Below are positions 33,360 to 43,836 of a stretch of DNA of 64,000 bases, piece by piece. Position 1 is the stretch's first letter, and each line of letters starts with the position of its first letter. Origin of the DNA: Acanthosepion esculentum (taxonomy: Eukaryota; Mollusca; Cephalopoda; Sepiida; Sepiidae); the NCBI GenBank assembly GCA_964036315.1, contig OZ038517.1, positions 14,172,272 to 14,236,271 of the forward strand. The letters are read 5' to 3'. A program made the position numbers and the translations under genes. Below the pieces are notes generated by a model. The model worked only from the letters and a program-made list of their open reading frames with translations, had not been told where the DNA came from and did not search any database.

Positions 33360-33523
33360 TCATCATCCGCATCATCATCATCATCACCACCACCACCACC
33401 ACCACAATCATCATCATCATCATCATCATCGTCATCATCATCATCATCGTCATCACCACCATCATCATCATCGCCATCATCAGCATCATCGTCGTCGTCA
33501 TCATCATCATCATCATCATCACC
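33360..33523. repeat. (CAT)n/(CAC)n microsatellite
   Basis: Impure trinucleotide array; the Met-rich minus-strand frame is spurious. Confidence 0.95.
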
Positions 33524-33531
33524 ACTTTCTA

Positions 33532-33840
33532 TTATAGAATATCACTATCTAAATTATCATTAAACAAATTATTATTCACGATATTATCTTCGTCCTGTTC
33601 AAAATTATCTTCGGCCTCTTCGTTCTCTTGCCGAAGGATGTCATCTTCAGAGACATCCATGGCTGTCATGAGACAACACTTCTTGAGACCTCTCTTTATA
33701 ACATCCTCAATGACGGGATCCCATTTGGCGGTAAAATAAAATCTTATATTTATCGGGAAAACCGCATGGAAATTTTCAACATTATCTAGCTTAGTTTCGA
33801 TTTTATTCTTAATGTCAAGGTCGACAAAAAGTCTTCGTAA
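33532..33840 (-). pseudogene. Pogo/CENP-B-like transposase C-terminus
   Basis: The minus strand is open from the edge at 33840 to TAA at 33532-33534: LRRLFVDLDIKNKIETKLDN, VENFHAVFPINIRFYFTAKW, DPVIEDVIKRGLKKCCLMTA, MDVSEDDILRQENEEAEDNF and an Asp/Asn-rich tail. 'aW..V...tI...f.KCg...AlDgtEDD.l' is the post-catalytic segment of pogo/Tigger transposases. The frame is about 102 codons and intact but lacks everything upstream, including the DDE residues. The sequence before 33840 is cut by unrelated microsatellites. Confidence 0.6.
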
Positions 33841-33908
33841 TTATTTTTTTTCTTTGACAAAATATGTTAGGTGGCGTTGTATTCAAGGATATATAAGGAA
33901 GTGACATA

Positions 33909-33911
<3 letters not shown>

Positions 33912-33962
<51 letters not shown>

Positions 33963-34054
33963 TCCAGGATGCGGTAGGTAGAAGATGTATCCAGTATTCT
34001 CTTAGTCACCTGACTAGCAACCGACTACTTAATTTCCCACAACCACGGGGCATA

Positions 34055-34108
<54 letters not shown>
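33912..34108. repeat. (CT)n and (CA)n microsatellites
   Basis: CT run 33912-33958 and CA run about 34057-34108. Confidence 0.97.
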
Positions 34109-34110
<2 letters not shown>

Positions 34111-34439
34111 TTTCTTAAATTTAAGCACATAAAAGATGTTATTTTTTAAACTATACATTTAAACTATACATTATACATTTTTATACTATACATTGTGCTA
34201 GTTACAATCTGCGCGGATGTATATTTATTTTTGTAAACGATACAAAAATTGTGGCACAAGGCCGAAGGGGTGGTGGTGAAAGGCTGGTCTGAAAATAATG
34301 GGATAGAGAATGAACCCAAAAACAAAAGTAAAGAATGCAACAAAAAGAACTAAAACAAAATAGATGTTAGCAGGACTCGCCCACCACTTAAAATAATAAA
34401 AGTGGCCGCTGTATTCTACCGATAGAGAGAATCAAGAAG

Positions 34440-37400
34440 CACACTTACTGATGGAGTGGAAGGATAAAAAGTAAATAACGGAGTGGGAAAATCAAAGGCT
34501 GACCCAGCCAAGATAAAAGGGGAACAAAAACAAACTGGGGAGGGTCATAACAAAAGAGCATATTGGGAACGGGGGTCTTAAAAGAAAAAAAATCAGGAAT
34601 AGCCCCGTTCACGCGAACCAGGCTCGCCATAGATACCCACCTTTCGCTGAAATATGTCGATGTCAAACGCTTTCTATCAGATCTGATCTGATTCCCAAAG
34701 AATCCAGCCAGGTCCTAATGCGAATAACGTTCATATCGCAAGATTCCCTCCATTCGCGACGTCCATACCACCATTGTGACTACAGCTAGCAATGTGAGGA
34801 ACACCATCCGTTTCACCCCGGAGAACGGGGGCGACAGATTGTCACATGCGTACGCGAGATCGATGAACACAAGATGACCGGACGCGATACGAGCCGTCAA
34901 CTCGCCGACATAGTCCCAGAAAGGGCGCAATAGTAGAAAGCGTGCGAAGCCGTTTCTTCTAAAGCAACGTCATACCGATGACAATCGGGTAAATCCGCGT
35001 AGCCCCATCTGAAGGCTGCATCACTGAAAGGTAGCACGTTTTGGAATCAATCGCCAGGTAAGCGAAAACTCAGGATTGCTGAGATAGTCCGTCACTGGCG
35101 CCCAAGACAATAAAGAGCGTAACTCTGATGCCGACAAGCTACAAAAAGCGGTCCGTCGCCAACCTTCCACTAGATCACAATACAATAGCCTACGAGACCG
35201 TGAAAGGTCACTGGACCGAGGAAAAGCCCTTAAGGCCTCCCGACACTCTCGTTTGATTCCGAAACTTACGATAGCGCTCAGCTTCAGAAAAGGAGAGTGA
35301 TAGTTATGCTAGAGAAGGCATCCATAACACTCCCATCCAAAATCGAGACTTCCATCAACGCCCGGCGCAGGAAAAACAACTTTGAAGCGTGCCGATGGCA
35401 CATCATGTATAGCATTCCCAGCCCCCCACCCATGACGCGGACGTTGGGCAACAGTCTCTCAGCAGACTAGATGTTTGCGATCACCCCACAAGAGGGAAGC
35501 CAACAAGTGATCGAGCGCTTTCTTTCTGTTCTTGCAGACATACCCGGCACACGTCTCATCTTTACGCACAACTGCTGTCGAAGCCAAGTCTGAACCGCCG
35601 CTTCGACCTTTGACTGTATTTCGGACCAGTTCTTCTTCAGCCGGAGACCGGGCAAGAACGACACTCCAAGAATGCAGACGGTTCCGTCTGTCCAACTAAA
35701 AGGCCCGGAAGCGGGACCCCCTTCTAGGCACCTAACCGCAAGCCAAATGACTTGTCGCGGTTAATTTTGCCCCCCCCCCCATCACCTTCTCGTACCGCTC
35801 AAGCGCCTTCTGTACTTCCGCTACGGCCCGACACGAAAATAAACACGCCATCGGCGTACGCAGAAACCCTGGCTCGATCTCCTCCAGGGACAGCGATTCC
35901 ACATAGGGCCAGACTCACGCCCTGTTTCTTAGTCGGCGAAGGAGGGGCTCCAACAGCATACAATAAGGCGACAGTGGACAACCCTGACAAACCGACCGAG
36001 ACAGCGCAAAAGCGCCCGACTGCTTTCCGTTCACCTGTACCACGGCACTATGGGAGCGATACAGGAGGCTAATCCACTTGCAGAAGTCGGGTTCGAATCC
36101 GGCAGCCTGCAGGAAAGCAGCCTGGTACTGATGGTCGACCTTGTCAAATGCCTTGGACTGATCTAAATTGATCAGCGCGACTTCGTCGTTTTCTACGCCC
36201 TCTATGATCCTGCAGACCAGATACAGTTTGATTTGAATTATTCGTCCCCTCACAGCACAAGTCTGCTCAGGTCTCAACAAGCTCGCGACAACTAACTGCA
36301 AACGCCCCGTCAATATCTTGGCCAAAATCTTTAACTCTATGTTTAGCAGAGTTATGGGCCTATAGTCATTTAAATCCCGCCCAACAACCTTGCCCTTTTT
36401 CAACAGCGTGATCATACCCCTGGAGATTTGATCGGGGATGGACGCCTGTCGGAATCAGTTGTTGCAAAACCACTGTCAAAATCGGAACAAAGATCGCTTC
36501 AGATACCAGGCTATTGAGTAATAGAGCTCTTAAAATGCCGCCGAAACACCTCAAACATACCTTGGTCAACCTCAGAGTACGCTTCTCCGGGGTATTGACC
36601 TCGCGAAAGTATAGACTGGAACCTCGACGGATCTCGTCCTTGTGCAATTCTGTACTCATATTCACAGCTTCATTAGACATCTTGTTTAACCTATGTCTAA
36701 TTACCTGAATCTGGTAGCACTTACTAACCTCACTGTCTAGCTAGTGCTATCTCCAGGGAATCCCCCAGCCTCCACCCGGGATAGACTATCCTCTAGAGTC
36801 TTCATCATCTTAGCCTTATCTAGAGCGAGTCGTTGGCTATATTCGGTGGTGAAAGACCGAATCGTGTCCTTAAGCCTCTCCCACCACTTATTCCCAATAA
36901 CCGCCCCCACTAGTTCCCGCTGCACTAATCCAGTTACTGGAAGCCCCCCCCCCCCTGTCCAGTAAAGACAAATTGAACTTCCAATATCCAGCCATTCTAG
37001 GCCTAGCACCTAACACCATCCAGGCACAGACGAGTCTATGGTCCGACCCAGTAAATATTGACGAACCCAAACTGATCATATCAACAAAGCTAAGATCGAC
37101 CGATGACCTCCCGCTAATTCTCCGCCCTCTGTCTATCTTGGAGCCCAGGATGACAATCCAGTCCTCCATTAAGACTAAGCGAATCGACCAGCAACAGCCC
37201 TCAACTGACGGAAAAAGTCAACACACTCCGTCTGGTCATTGGACGCATAAACCGCAATGACTCGAAATGAACCATTGCTCACGGCAACATCAGTCATGAT
37301 CAGCCGCCACCCACTCCCACGTCGACATGGAAAGGGTCCACTCTCGTACGCAGAGAACATTTTAACAACAGGGAAACACATCTAGCCAGCTGGGCCCCAT

Positions 37401-37557
37401 ATGCTGAATAGACAACAAAGTCGCTAGACAGCACACGAGCATCAACCTCGCAAACAAAGTGTGTCTCTTTGATCGCAGCCACATCTCCGTTGAAGGACAG
37501 GAGGTCAAGAACCAGGCGATCTCTCAAGCCCCTCGCATTCAAGCTAGCTAGCTTGAT
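34440..37557 (-). pseudogene. Tx1-like LINE ORF2 (endonuclease and reverse transcriptase)
   Basis: From the right: IKLASLNARGLRDR opens the endonuclease. Next come DVAAIKETHFVC with the catalytic Glu, RLIMTDVAVSNGSFRVIAVY, and FTGSDHRLVCAWM with the GSDH catalytic His. Reverse transcriptase follows: LLKKGKVVGRDLNDYRPITL, LNIELKILAKILTGRLQ, VALINLDQSKAFDKVDHQYQ, SRSVCQGCPLSP, then in another frame VSAYADGVFIFVSG. The catalytic YADD has become YADG. The C-terminal part includes SFLPGLRLKKNWSEIQSKVE and AAVQTWLRQQLCVK. At least four frameshifts and the altered active site make it non-functional. Tx1 ORF2 copies and inserts the element by target-primed reverse transcription. Confidence 0.85.
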
Positions 37558-38153
37558 AGGTATCTTTTAAGATTTTAAAAAATCCCTTAAACACTTGAAT
37601 AGGGGCCTCAATAAGGCTCTCCTCTCTGTTGTATGACACAAATCTTCTCCCCTCTGTGGAAATGTCTCTTTTTTTTTTTCCTTGGGATGAGTTGAGAGTG
37701 AAAAGGAGAAGACGGAGCCCTAGAAGGAGAGGAAAGTAGGCTCCTTGTCTTACCTGGAAGGAGATCATGTTCCCTCTTGCTGGCGAAGCAGGTGCAGATA
37801 GTGTGTTGGCAGCTACCAGAGCCATCTCCACCCTACTCCAACAAGATATCTTCTCCCTTTTGGTGTATTTAGCATCATCATCTTCCTCTTCGTCCCTCAC
37901 CATTTTCAGTGAGGAGAATCACAGTGGAGGCATTTCATCTACCTTCATGTAGAGGTTCAACAACGGCAACTCTTCCTGCTGCTGATCAGCTGATGCTGTT
38001 TCTCCAACTGCTGCTGTTGAGGGAACTCTTGCTCCAGTTGTTGCTCCGGTAGTTGCTGCTGCTTAGGCTGCTCTAGCTGTTGCAGCTTCTTCAGATGCTC
38101 CTGCTGTTTTTGCTGCTGCTGTTGTCGATGCGTTCGTTGTTGCTGCTGCTGTT

Positions 38154-38735
38154 TTACAGCACCCTTGTCTGTAACATCTGCTGGAGAGGCGTAGTTGCTG
38201 CCTTGGCTTCACTCCTCACCACCTCAATCCACTGACCAGGACCACTGGGGGCCTTCTTTGGTACTTCCTCCCTGAGCCACTCTGATGTTGGTTGAGGCTG
38301 CGTCGCCTGATTCTTACCTGGACACAACTTTGCCAGGTGACTGGTGGCACCACAAGCCCAGCAGTGAGGAAGGCAGCCCTCAACAACAACAAAGATGCTT
38401 CAGCCACCACAGGTAATGATATTGAGGACTTCATTAGTCTTTGGACGGGTCAAAGTCACCATCGTTTTGAAATCACTGTTTGCAATGTCTGCCTTACTTC
38501 TGACAGAAACCACTCCCTTTACCAGTCTGTACTCCGAGAAGAAGGCCCCCAAATGGTCGTCCATGTTGTACATGGGCACCCCATGTAATGTAATCCAAGT
38601 CTTCTGGGTTCCCATGTACTCTGTCTGAAGTCTTAAGGTCTTGGTGGTGAGTATGCAGTTGGCTAATGTTTTTGCAGCATACTCTGTTGCCAGCTGGATG
38701 TCATTGTATAATTGATTAAGACAGGATTTTCAATT
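38154..38735 (-). pseudogene. Tx1-like LINE ORF1 with CCHC zinc knuckle
   Basis: The frame runs from NQLYNDIQLATEYAAKTLAN through TWITLHGVPMYNMDDHLGAF and FKTMVTLTRPKTNEVLNIIT, CGG, then one stop TGA at 38400-38402. It continues in the same frame with SIFVVVEGCLPHCWACGATS, HLAKLCPGK and ends at TAA 38154-38156. CWACGATSHLAKLC is a C-x2-C-x4-H-x4-C zinc knuckle, an RNA-binding motif of LINE ORF1 and Gag proteins. The stop could be CGA to TGA by CpG decay. A frame change near 38200 leads into an open Gln-rich stretch (CAG-type repeats, about 37970-38160) that probably was the original tail. Confidence 0.8.
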
Positions 38736-40115
38736 ACCATCATTAGAAATATTAAGAAGGATGACATCAAAAGTTTCAAAACTCAATGAAAAATCTTTTT
38801 TGCTATCTTTATTTGATACTCTTAATGCCAGTCAAAAAGGGTGCCTAATTCTCCATGATGAAGTATATATCAAGAAAATGTTACTATATCATGGCAAACA
38901 ACTATTTGTGTAATTCAGTTGACAATCCATCTCTACTTGTTCAAAAAGTAGTTGGTATAATGTTGATATATCTTAATGGGAGTTAACTAACAGTTCAGGC
39001 CATCACCTCTGCACGGGTTGATGCACGGGCTATTTTATATGATTGCAATTGAGTAAATCAAGCTTATTTTAAATTATATCCCACAGTCCCTGAAAAACCT
39101 TAGTTAACTGAAGATAATAAACATTTGCTTTTTGATTATGTTCATCTTTTGAAAAATATTCACAATTTGTGGCTCACAGAAAAGACAGGAGAACTAATCT
39201 TTGATGATAATGGAATGAAACAAGTAAAAAAAATGGCACATCTTAAACAGTTATATCATTTTGAATCTGAAAGACTAGTTAAACTTTCAGATTTAAATGA
39301 AATTTTCATTGCTCGAAAGCCCATAAAAAGACAACAGGCTTCTACTTGCCTCAGAGTGTTTTCAGAAAAAAACATATAATATACTTCTCACTCAGTCTGG
39401 AACAGGTGCGGATAAGAATGATACAGTCATCTTCATAAACAAGGTTTTGACATGGTGGAAAATTTTAAATGTTAAGACCCCTCAAATTGGTAAACTACAC
39501 AATGTCCCTCTACAAACTGAAATCAAATCTCCAAATGACAGCCGACTTGATTTTATCATTGAGTTTGGTCAAATGGCTCTTAATATGACTGACAGTCAAG
39601 GTAATCATATAAAACAATTATCCAAACACACTTCTACTACCATATACCATACTTTTGTTAGTCTATGTCGACACCTTTTAGCTACAAGTCATAAATATGT
39701 CCTACTTGAGCAATTTACAACTGATCCATTAAAAAAAGAATTTAGAAAACTTCATCATGGATCAGGTGGCACCTATTTTATAAATGGCCGACAGTGGATT
39801 GAAAAGCTGCATATTAAGCAGACATCTTTACTTTTAAATCAAAATGTAAATATTGATGCTTTTGATGCTAAACCAGGTGACCAGTGTACATCTTGTGATT
39901 ATAAACTTTATGAAAGAGGTTCAGAAATATTTGGCAATCTGAAAAATTTAGAACCATCTTTTTCTGATGACATAAAAATGGATCTCGTATACATAGCTGG
40001 ATATATTACAAGAAATGATAACGAACCTAGTGAATATGAAACCCATTTTTATTATAAAAAGTATGGAAAAATATACCAATTTAATCGACCATGGAAAACT
40101 AAGATTTCCTTTTGA
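38728..40115 (+). pseudogene. P-element/THAP9-like transposase pseudogene
   Basis: Segments in order: FQLPSLEILRRMTSKVSKLN; CLILHDEVYIKKMLLYHGKQ (first catalytic Asp region); NSVDNPSLLVQKVVGIMLIY; VQAITSARVDARAILYDCN; HLLFDYVHLLKNIHNLWL (39119-39172, second Asp region); a slip of one A near 39366-39372; NDTVIFINKVLTWWKILNVK; EQFTTDPLKKEFRKLHHGSG; MDLVYIAGYITRND near the C-terminus; TGA at 40113-40115. The DE.YIK..L.YHG, FD.VHLLK.IRN and TDPLE.EFG...Q.SGG blocks define the P superfamily, whose transposase cuts and pastes DNA and whose domesticated relative is THAP9. The N-terminal THAP zinc finger is absent; coding sequence starts abruptly at the Tx1 LINE. Stops at about 38911, 38986 and 39052 and frameshifts make it dead, but the last 222 codons are open. 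Confidence 0.85.
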
Positions 40116-40581
40116 TCTCACTTGCCAACAGTTATTTTTTTGTTTCATCCTTTTCTATGTATTTACATTTTTTTTTGTTTGATACTTATCAGTGTCCACA
40201 ACAAAAATAAATATTTTCATTTATTTAACTTTCAGTAGATCTTATTATCCTCAGGTATGGGTCAAAATGTTATTCTAAGTATTTTCAAAAATAGTTAATT
40301 TAATTTTCTTCCAAAATTTCTGAAAATCAAACATTTTTCAATAGGCCTCCAGTTCTGGCTTTTAGTTGCACCATGAGTAGGCCTGGAGGATAGTACACCA
40401 TGGTGTGAACACTATTCATACTTTGTAAACTCTTTGCTTTATTTCTGTCTTATAGTTACTTTACTTATCCTTTGACTTGCATTATATATATATATATATA
40501 TATATATGACTGGAGTGAATGACTGTCTCAGTCTTCCACCCCTGTAGTTCACTGCTACTAACAAGCAGGGATATTTTTTCC
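40116..40581. other. P-element 3' flank and Penelope-like 3' sequence
   Basis: No gene. AATAAA at about 40205 could have served the transposase. A short TA run lies at 40485-40507. The last 80 bp lead into the hammerhead-like motif. Confidence 0.4.
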
Positions 40582-40625
40582 CTGATGATGGCCATGCTGG
40601 CCGAAACTAGTCGAGGAATCTAACT
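40582..40625 (+). ncRNA. Hammerhead-ribozyme-like motif, near-complete core
   Basis: CTGATGA (40582-40588), stem II GGCCA-TGC-TGGCC (40590-40602), GAAA (40603-40606), then CTAGTC (40607-40612). GAAAC/GU gives a two-base-pair stem III and GTC a cleavage triplet after 40612. The upstream TTTTTTCC can pair with downstream GAGGAATC (G-C, bulged A, GGAA) as stem I. That is a type I hammerhead with minimal stem III, the form described in Penelope-like elements. Activity is untested. Confidence 0.7.
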
Positions 40626-40684
40626 GAAATAATAAAAAATCAATGTGTCTGAAAATTTTAATTTTCTAATATTTTTTATTGTTC

Positions 40685-40735
40685 AAAATATATATATATA
40701 AAATTGTAATGATATATATATATATATATATTATA
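40685..40735. repeat. Short (TA)n runs
   Basis: TA runs at about 40688-40700 and 40712-40732 in AT-rich sequence. Confidence 0.9.
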
Positions 40736-40763
40736 ATAATAATAAAATTTTATAATAATATTA

Positions 40764-41065
40764 TGCTCTACTTTGTATTGAGCACGTTTTAAAAAATAAA
40801 TGCTACAATTATAAATTAACTGATTTAAAATGTTTTATTCACTACACATTAATAACCATGTTTCAAAAATTTAATTTTGTTATTAAAGACATTAGTTAAA
40901 TTCGCTTGACGAGGAAATGGAACTAATGTCTTTAATTTAATAACAAAATTAAATTCGAAGCTTTTAGCTTCCATTTTTGAAACATGGTTATTACTGTGTA
41001 GTGAAAAAAACATGTTTTAAATCAGTTAATTTATAATATTAATGCTCTGTAAATTTACATTGAGC
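40764..41065. repeat. 300-bp palindrome
   Basis: 'ataaattaactgatttaaaa', 'cactacacattaataaccat', 'gtttcaaaaatttaattttg' and 'aaagacattagttaaattcg' on the left (40811-40905) are mirrored by 'cgaggaaatggaactaatgt', 'caaaattaaatt', 'gaaacatggttattactgtg' and 'taaatcagttaatttata' on the right (40909-41035). The loop is about 'cttga'. The right arm has an extra 'cgaagcttttagcttcca' of about 18 bp, itself a small hairpin. It could be a foldback element or a MITE dimer. Confidence 0.85.
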
Positions 41066-41110
41066 ACTATTACTATAAGAACACCGGATTATATATCTTA
41101 CTGTTCTTTC

Positions 41111-41115
<5 letters not shown>

Positions 41116-41159
<44 letters not shown>

Positions 41160-41175
41160 TATATATATAAAATAT

Positions 41176-41229
<54 letters not shown>

Positions 41230-41250
41230 ATATATATATATATATATAAA
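41116..41250. repeat. Interrupted (TA)n microsatellite
   Basis: About 135 bp of TA broken by AATA and AAAATA steps. Confidence 0.95.
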
Positions 41251-41446
41251 AATTAGAATTTATTCAGACTTATATCAAATAAGTAATTTTAGAAAAATTT
41301 AAATATCTTCAGTATTTACGCAAATTTATATAGTTGATGTACTTTAATTCATTTTATACTATCTATTCGAGTTTATTCAAATTTATCTAGACAGGCGTTA
41401 TTATTCATCGTTATAAAACCTCGGTATTAATTCAAATACATATATT

Positions 41447-41880
41447 GTCCTGGGTATGACGATAAACTACATCCGCGTCCTGGGTAAGACAATAAACTAC
41501 AGCCAACAACAAGGCTTCTGATCAGGATGTTTGGAGGAGCATGGAGCCACCTCTTAATTACTGGTGTTCCCAGGTTCACCCTGACCCGGGGTGTTAGCAC
41601 CTCTCAAGGTCCCATCTATGGGAAAATAGTTACCCCCCCCCCCCCAAAAAAAAACATTTTTTTACCAGCAATACATTTTGGAAAAAAAATAACATTTAAC
41701 TGCAATACATTTTTTGAAAAAATATTGTCAGCAATACATTTTTGAAGAAAAAAAAATATTACCAACAATATATCTTTGGAAAAAAATATTACCAGCAATA
41801 AAAATCTTGTTGGCATTAAATAATCCATTGAGGTTGATATTCCATAAAACAAAACAAGCCAAATCAAATACATATAGCAA
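41447..41880 (+). repeat. Dispersed repeat family A, copy 2
   Basis: Same order as at 27270-27840: 'taagacaataaactacagcc', 'tactggtgttcccagg', 'gttagcacctctcaaggtcc', tandem 'accagcaatacattttt' units, 'ggcattaaataatccattga', 'ataaaacaaa'. The start is partly duplicated ('gtcctgggta' twice within 28 bp). Confidence 0.75.
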
Positions 41881-41904
41881 AAGTAATTACTTAAATGCCC
41901 ATTT

Positions 41905-42010
41905 TTTTTTATCAGTTCACCCCAAGCAAGGCAATGATGCCGCTATGACACAAAGGGTTACTGGAAGTGAAAGAGATTTAGAAGACTTTAGAAGGAACCG
42001 GAAACTCAAT
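41905..42010 (-). pseudogene. Possible LINE family 2 3' end fragment
   Basis: 'ttcaccccaagcaaggcaa' followed by 'caaagggttac.g.aag' matches the start of the 3' end at 19318-19365 ('atcaccccaagcaaggctgg', 'caaggggttacagaagg'). Only about 60 bp are alike. Confidence 0.4.
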
Positions 42011-43039
42011 CCTAAACAAGAAACAAGATATTCAAATTTATATAGCCTAGGCATTTATTCAAACTTACATATGATAAATATTAATTAAAATTTTGTATAA
42101 CCTAAGTACCTTTATTTAAATTTATCTGTTGTAAGTATATATATATTCAAATTTATATATAGCATAGGTATTTATTCAAATTTCCTATAGCCTCAGTACT
42201 TTTATTCAAATAATATATCAGCTAAAACATTTTTCCCAATTTATATATAGCTTATGCAGTTTCACTCAGTCAAATCTATAAACTAAGCCCATTGATTTAA
42301 ATTCATATATTAAATTTGTTTTTAATCAAATTTATAACCTAAATATTCATTCAAATTTTGTATCACTTTTTTTTGAGCATTTACATCCTAAACACTGTTT
42401 GTTATTCAAACTTATATAGTCTATGCAGTTTTATTGAAATTTATATAGCCTTTATTCAAATTATAAATAAAATCTGAATAAAAGTTCCTCAGCTATGTAT
42501 ATAAATTTTAAAATAATAATAAATAGCTTAAATAATTTTCGTTTTTTTTTTTTTCAAATTTGTAAAGAAAGCTTAAGCAATTTTTGTAATTTACGTAGGC
42601 TAGATAATTTTATTTTTATCCAAAATGCTTTTCCATTTAAATTTAGTTTTCACTTTTTTTCAACTCAAATATAGCCTAAAAAAGCACTTTTTTTTTCAAA
42701 TTTAAATAAAAGTTCTTAGGCTAGTACTGTTGATTCAAATTTATGTAGGTAGATTGTGTAACCCAGGCACATTTTGCAATTTATGTAGGCTAATTAATTT
42801 TATTAAAGTTTAAGGGAAGCTAATCTCTGAGTTTTAAGTACTTTTAATAAATAAATATTTTTTTATTCACTATGAAGGACCTTATTTCTTATATTCCTTT
42901 CATTTTATTACGTTGTTTTTGTTGTACTGTAGTAAAAAATTATTAATAAATTGATAATTTCGATAAGTATTAACGAGGTTATTATTAATTCTACTTGTGA
43001 TAAAATGCACTTTAAGTATTATTAATTAAAAAAATAAAA

Positions 43040-43340
43040 AATTCGCCAATTATATTATCGGTTTCTAACCAAGCACGCGGTACTTCAAAGAATTTTCTTT
43101 CAACAATCTAAGAAAAAGCTAATTATTTCAAACTATCACTATTTGCCTGCTTTTGAACATATGAAACCCGGTTTCATATGTTCAAAACAAAAGCATGCAA
43201 AAACCGTATATCTCTTCTTCTGTGAGCAACAAACTCTCTTATCTTTGTTTTAAACATTTTTTAATATTATTTTGTGTCAGATCAATCTGTTGTATAAACA
43301 TCTCATTATTTTAAAAAAACTTGTTACGTTTCCGACTGAC
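43040..43340 (+). repeat. Dispersed repeat, copy 2, with inserted palindrome
   Basis: The same element as 25320-25625 in opposite orientation. This copy additionally contains a perfect 18-bp palindrome, ttttgaacatatgaaacc at 43151-43168 and ggtttcatatgttcaaaa at 43170-43187, where copy 1 has only a single arm. Confidence 0.8.
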
Positions 43341-43836
43341 AAATAAAAATGCTTTGAATAGCACTTTTACATTTTTTCCCATCGTCGTCACGATTTCTAC
43401 CGCTAATTATTTATTACAATTTTTTTAAATTATAATTACTAGTAGTGATTAGTAATTATATGATACTAAGTTAATTAATATTTTGATTTTTGATTAACGA
43501 TCAACAAAAAACACTAAGCAGATAGTCGTACGACTGATTTTTTTAAAACCTTCAACAGATGGCTTAGATGGGAGGTGCGAAGAATTTGTTATGCCAATCT
43601 TGAAATGGGGAATGCTTGTCCGCCTGCCTTTGGGAATCTGCATGTCTAAATCCTGACATTTTAGGCCCGAACACTAACTTACCTACGGAACTAATGAAGT
43701 TACATATCTCAGTCACAATAGTTGAATAATGCTTGCTTGACTAATTAATTAAATTGTACCGACAAAAACAAAATTTAAAAGGGTGCCATGACACAATTTT
43801 GGAATTGGTGAATCATTTTAAATGTGCGCTTTTGAT
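43341..43836. other. No recognised gene
   Basis: AT-rich, with short open frames only. Confidence 0.4.

Larger units (their letters stand above)
34190..38735 (-). mobile_element. Tx1-type LINE, nearly full length, inactive
   Basis: This 4.5-kb minus-strand element has ORF1 with a zinc knuckle and Gln-rich tail (38735 to about 37920). ORF2 carries an apurinic-type endonuclease (37557 to about 36890), reverse transcriptase (36415 to about 35790) and a long C-terminal region (to about 34440). A 3' part reaches about 34190. The order and the motifs YRPITLLN, LDQSKAFDKVDHQYQ and CQGCPLSP are those of the Tx1 clade (known from the Xenopus Tx1 element). Frameshifts and stops occur throughout. The left limit is approximate; the right limit is where plus-strand P-element coding sequence begins. 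Confidence 0.85.
41255..42810. repeat. Degenerate AT-rich tandem repeat, roughly 40-45 bp unit
   Basis: Many copies of 'ttcaaatttatatagcct' followed by 'a.g.a.ttttattcaaa' occur on both sides of an inserted family A repeat (41447-41880). Copies are heavily diverged and unequal in length. No coding sequence is recognised. Confidence 0.6.

Noticed and set aside
33334..33525. Met-rich protein on the minus strand
   Set aside because: Translation of a CAT microsatellite.
35752..36072. 106-codon plus-strand Pro/Ala-rich frame
   Set aside because: Antisense of the Tx1 LINE reverse transcriptase.
37970..38160. Host polyglutamine gene
   Set aside because: The CAG-type stretch continues the zinc-knuckle ORF1 of the Tx1 LINE and is followed by LINE ORF2.
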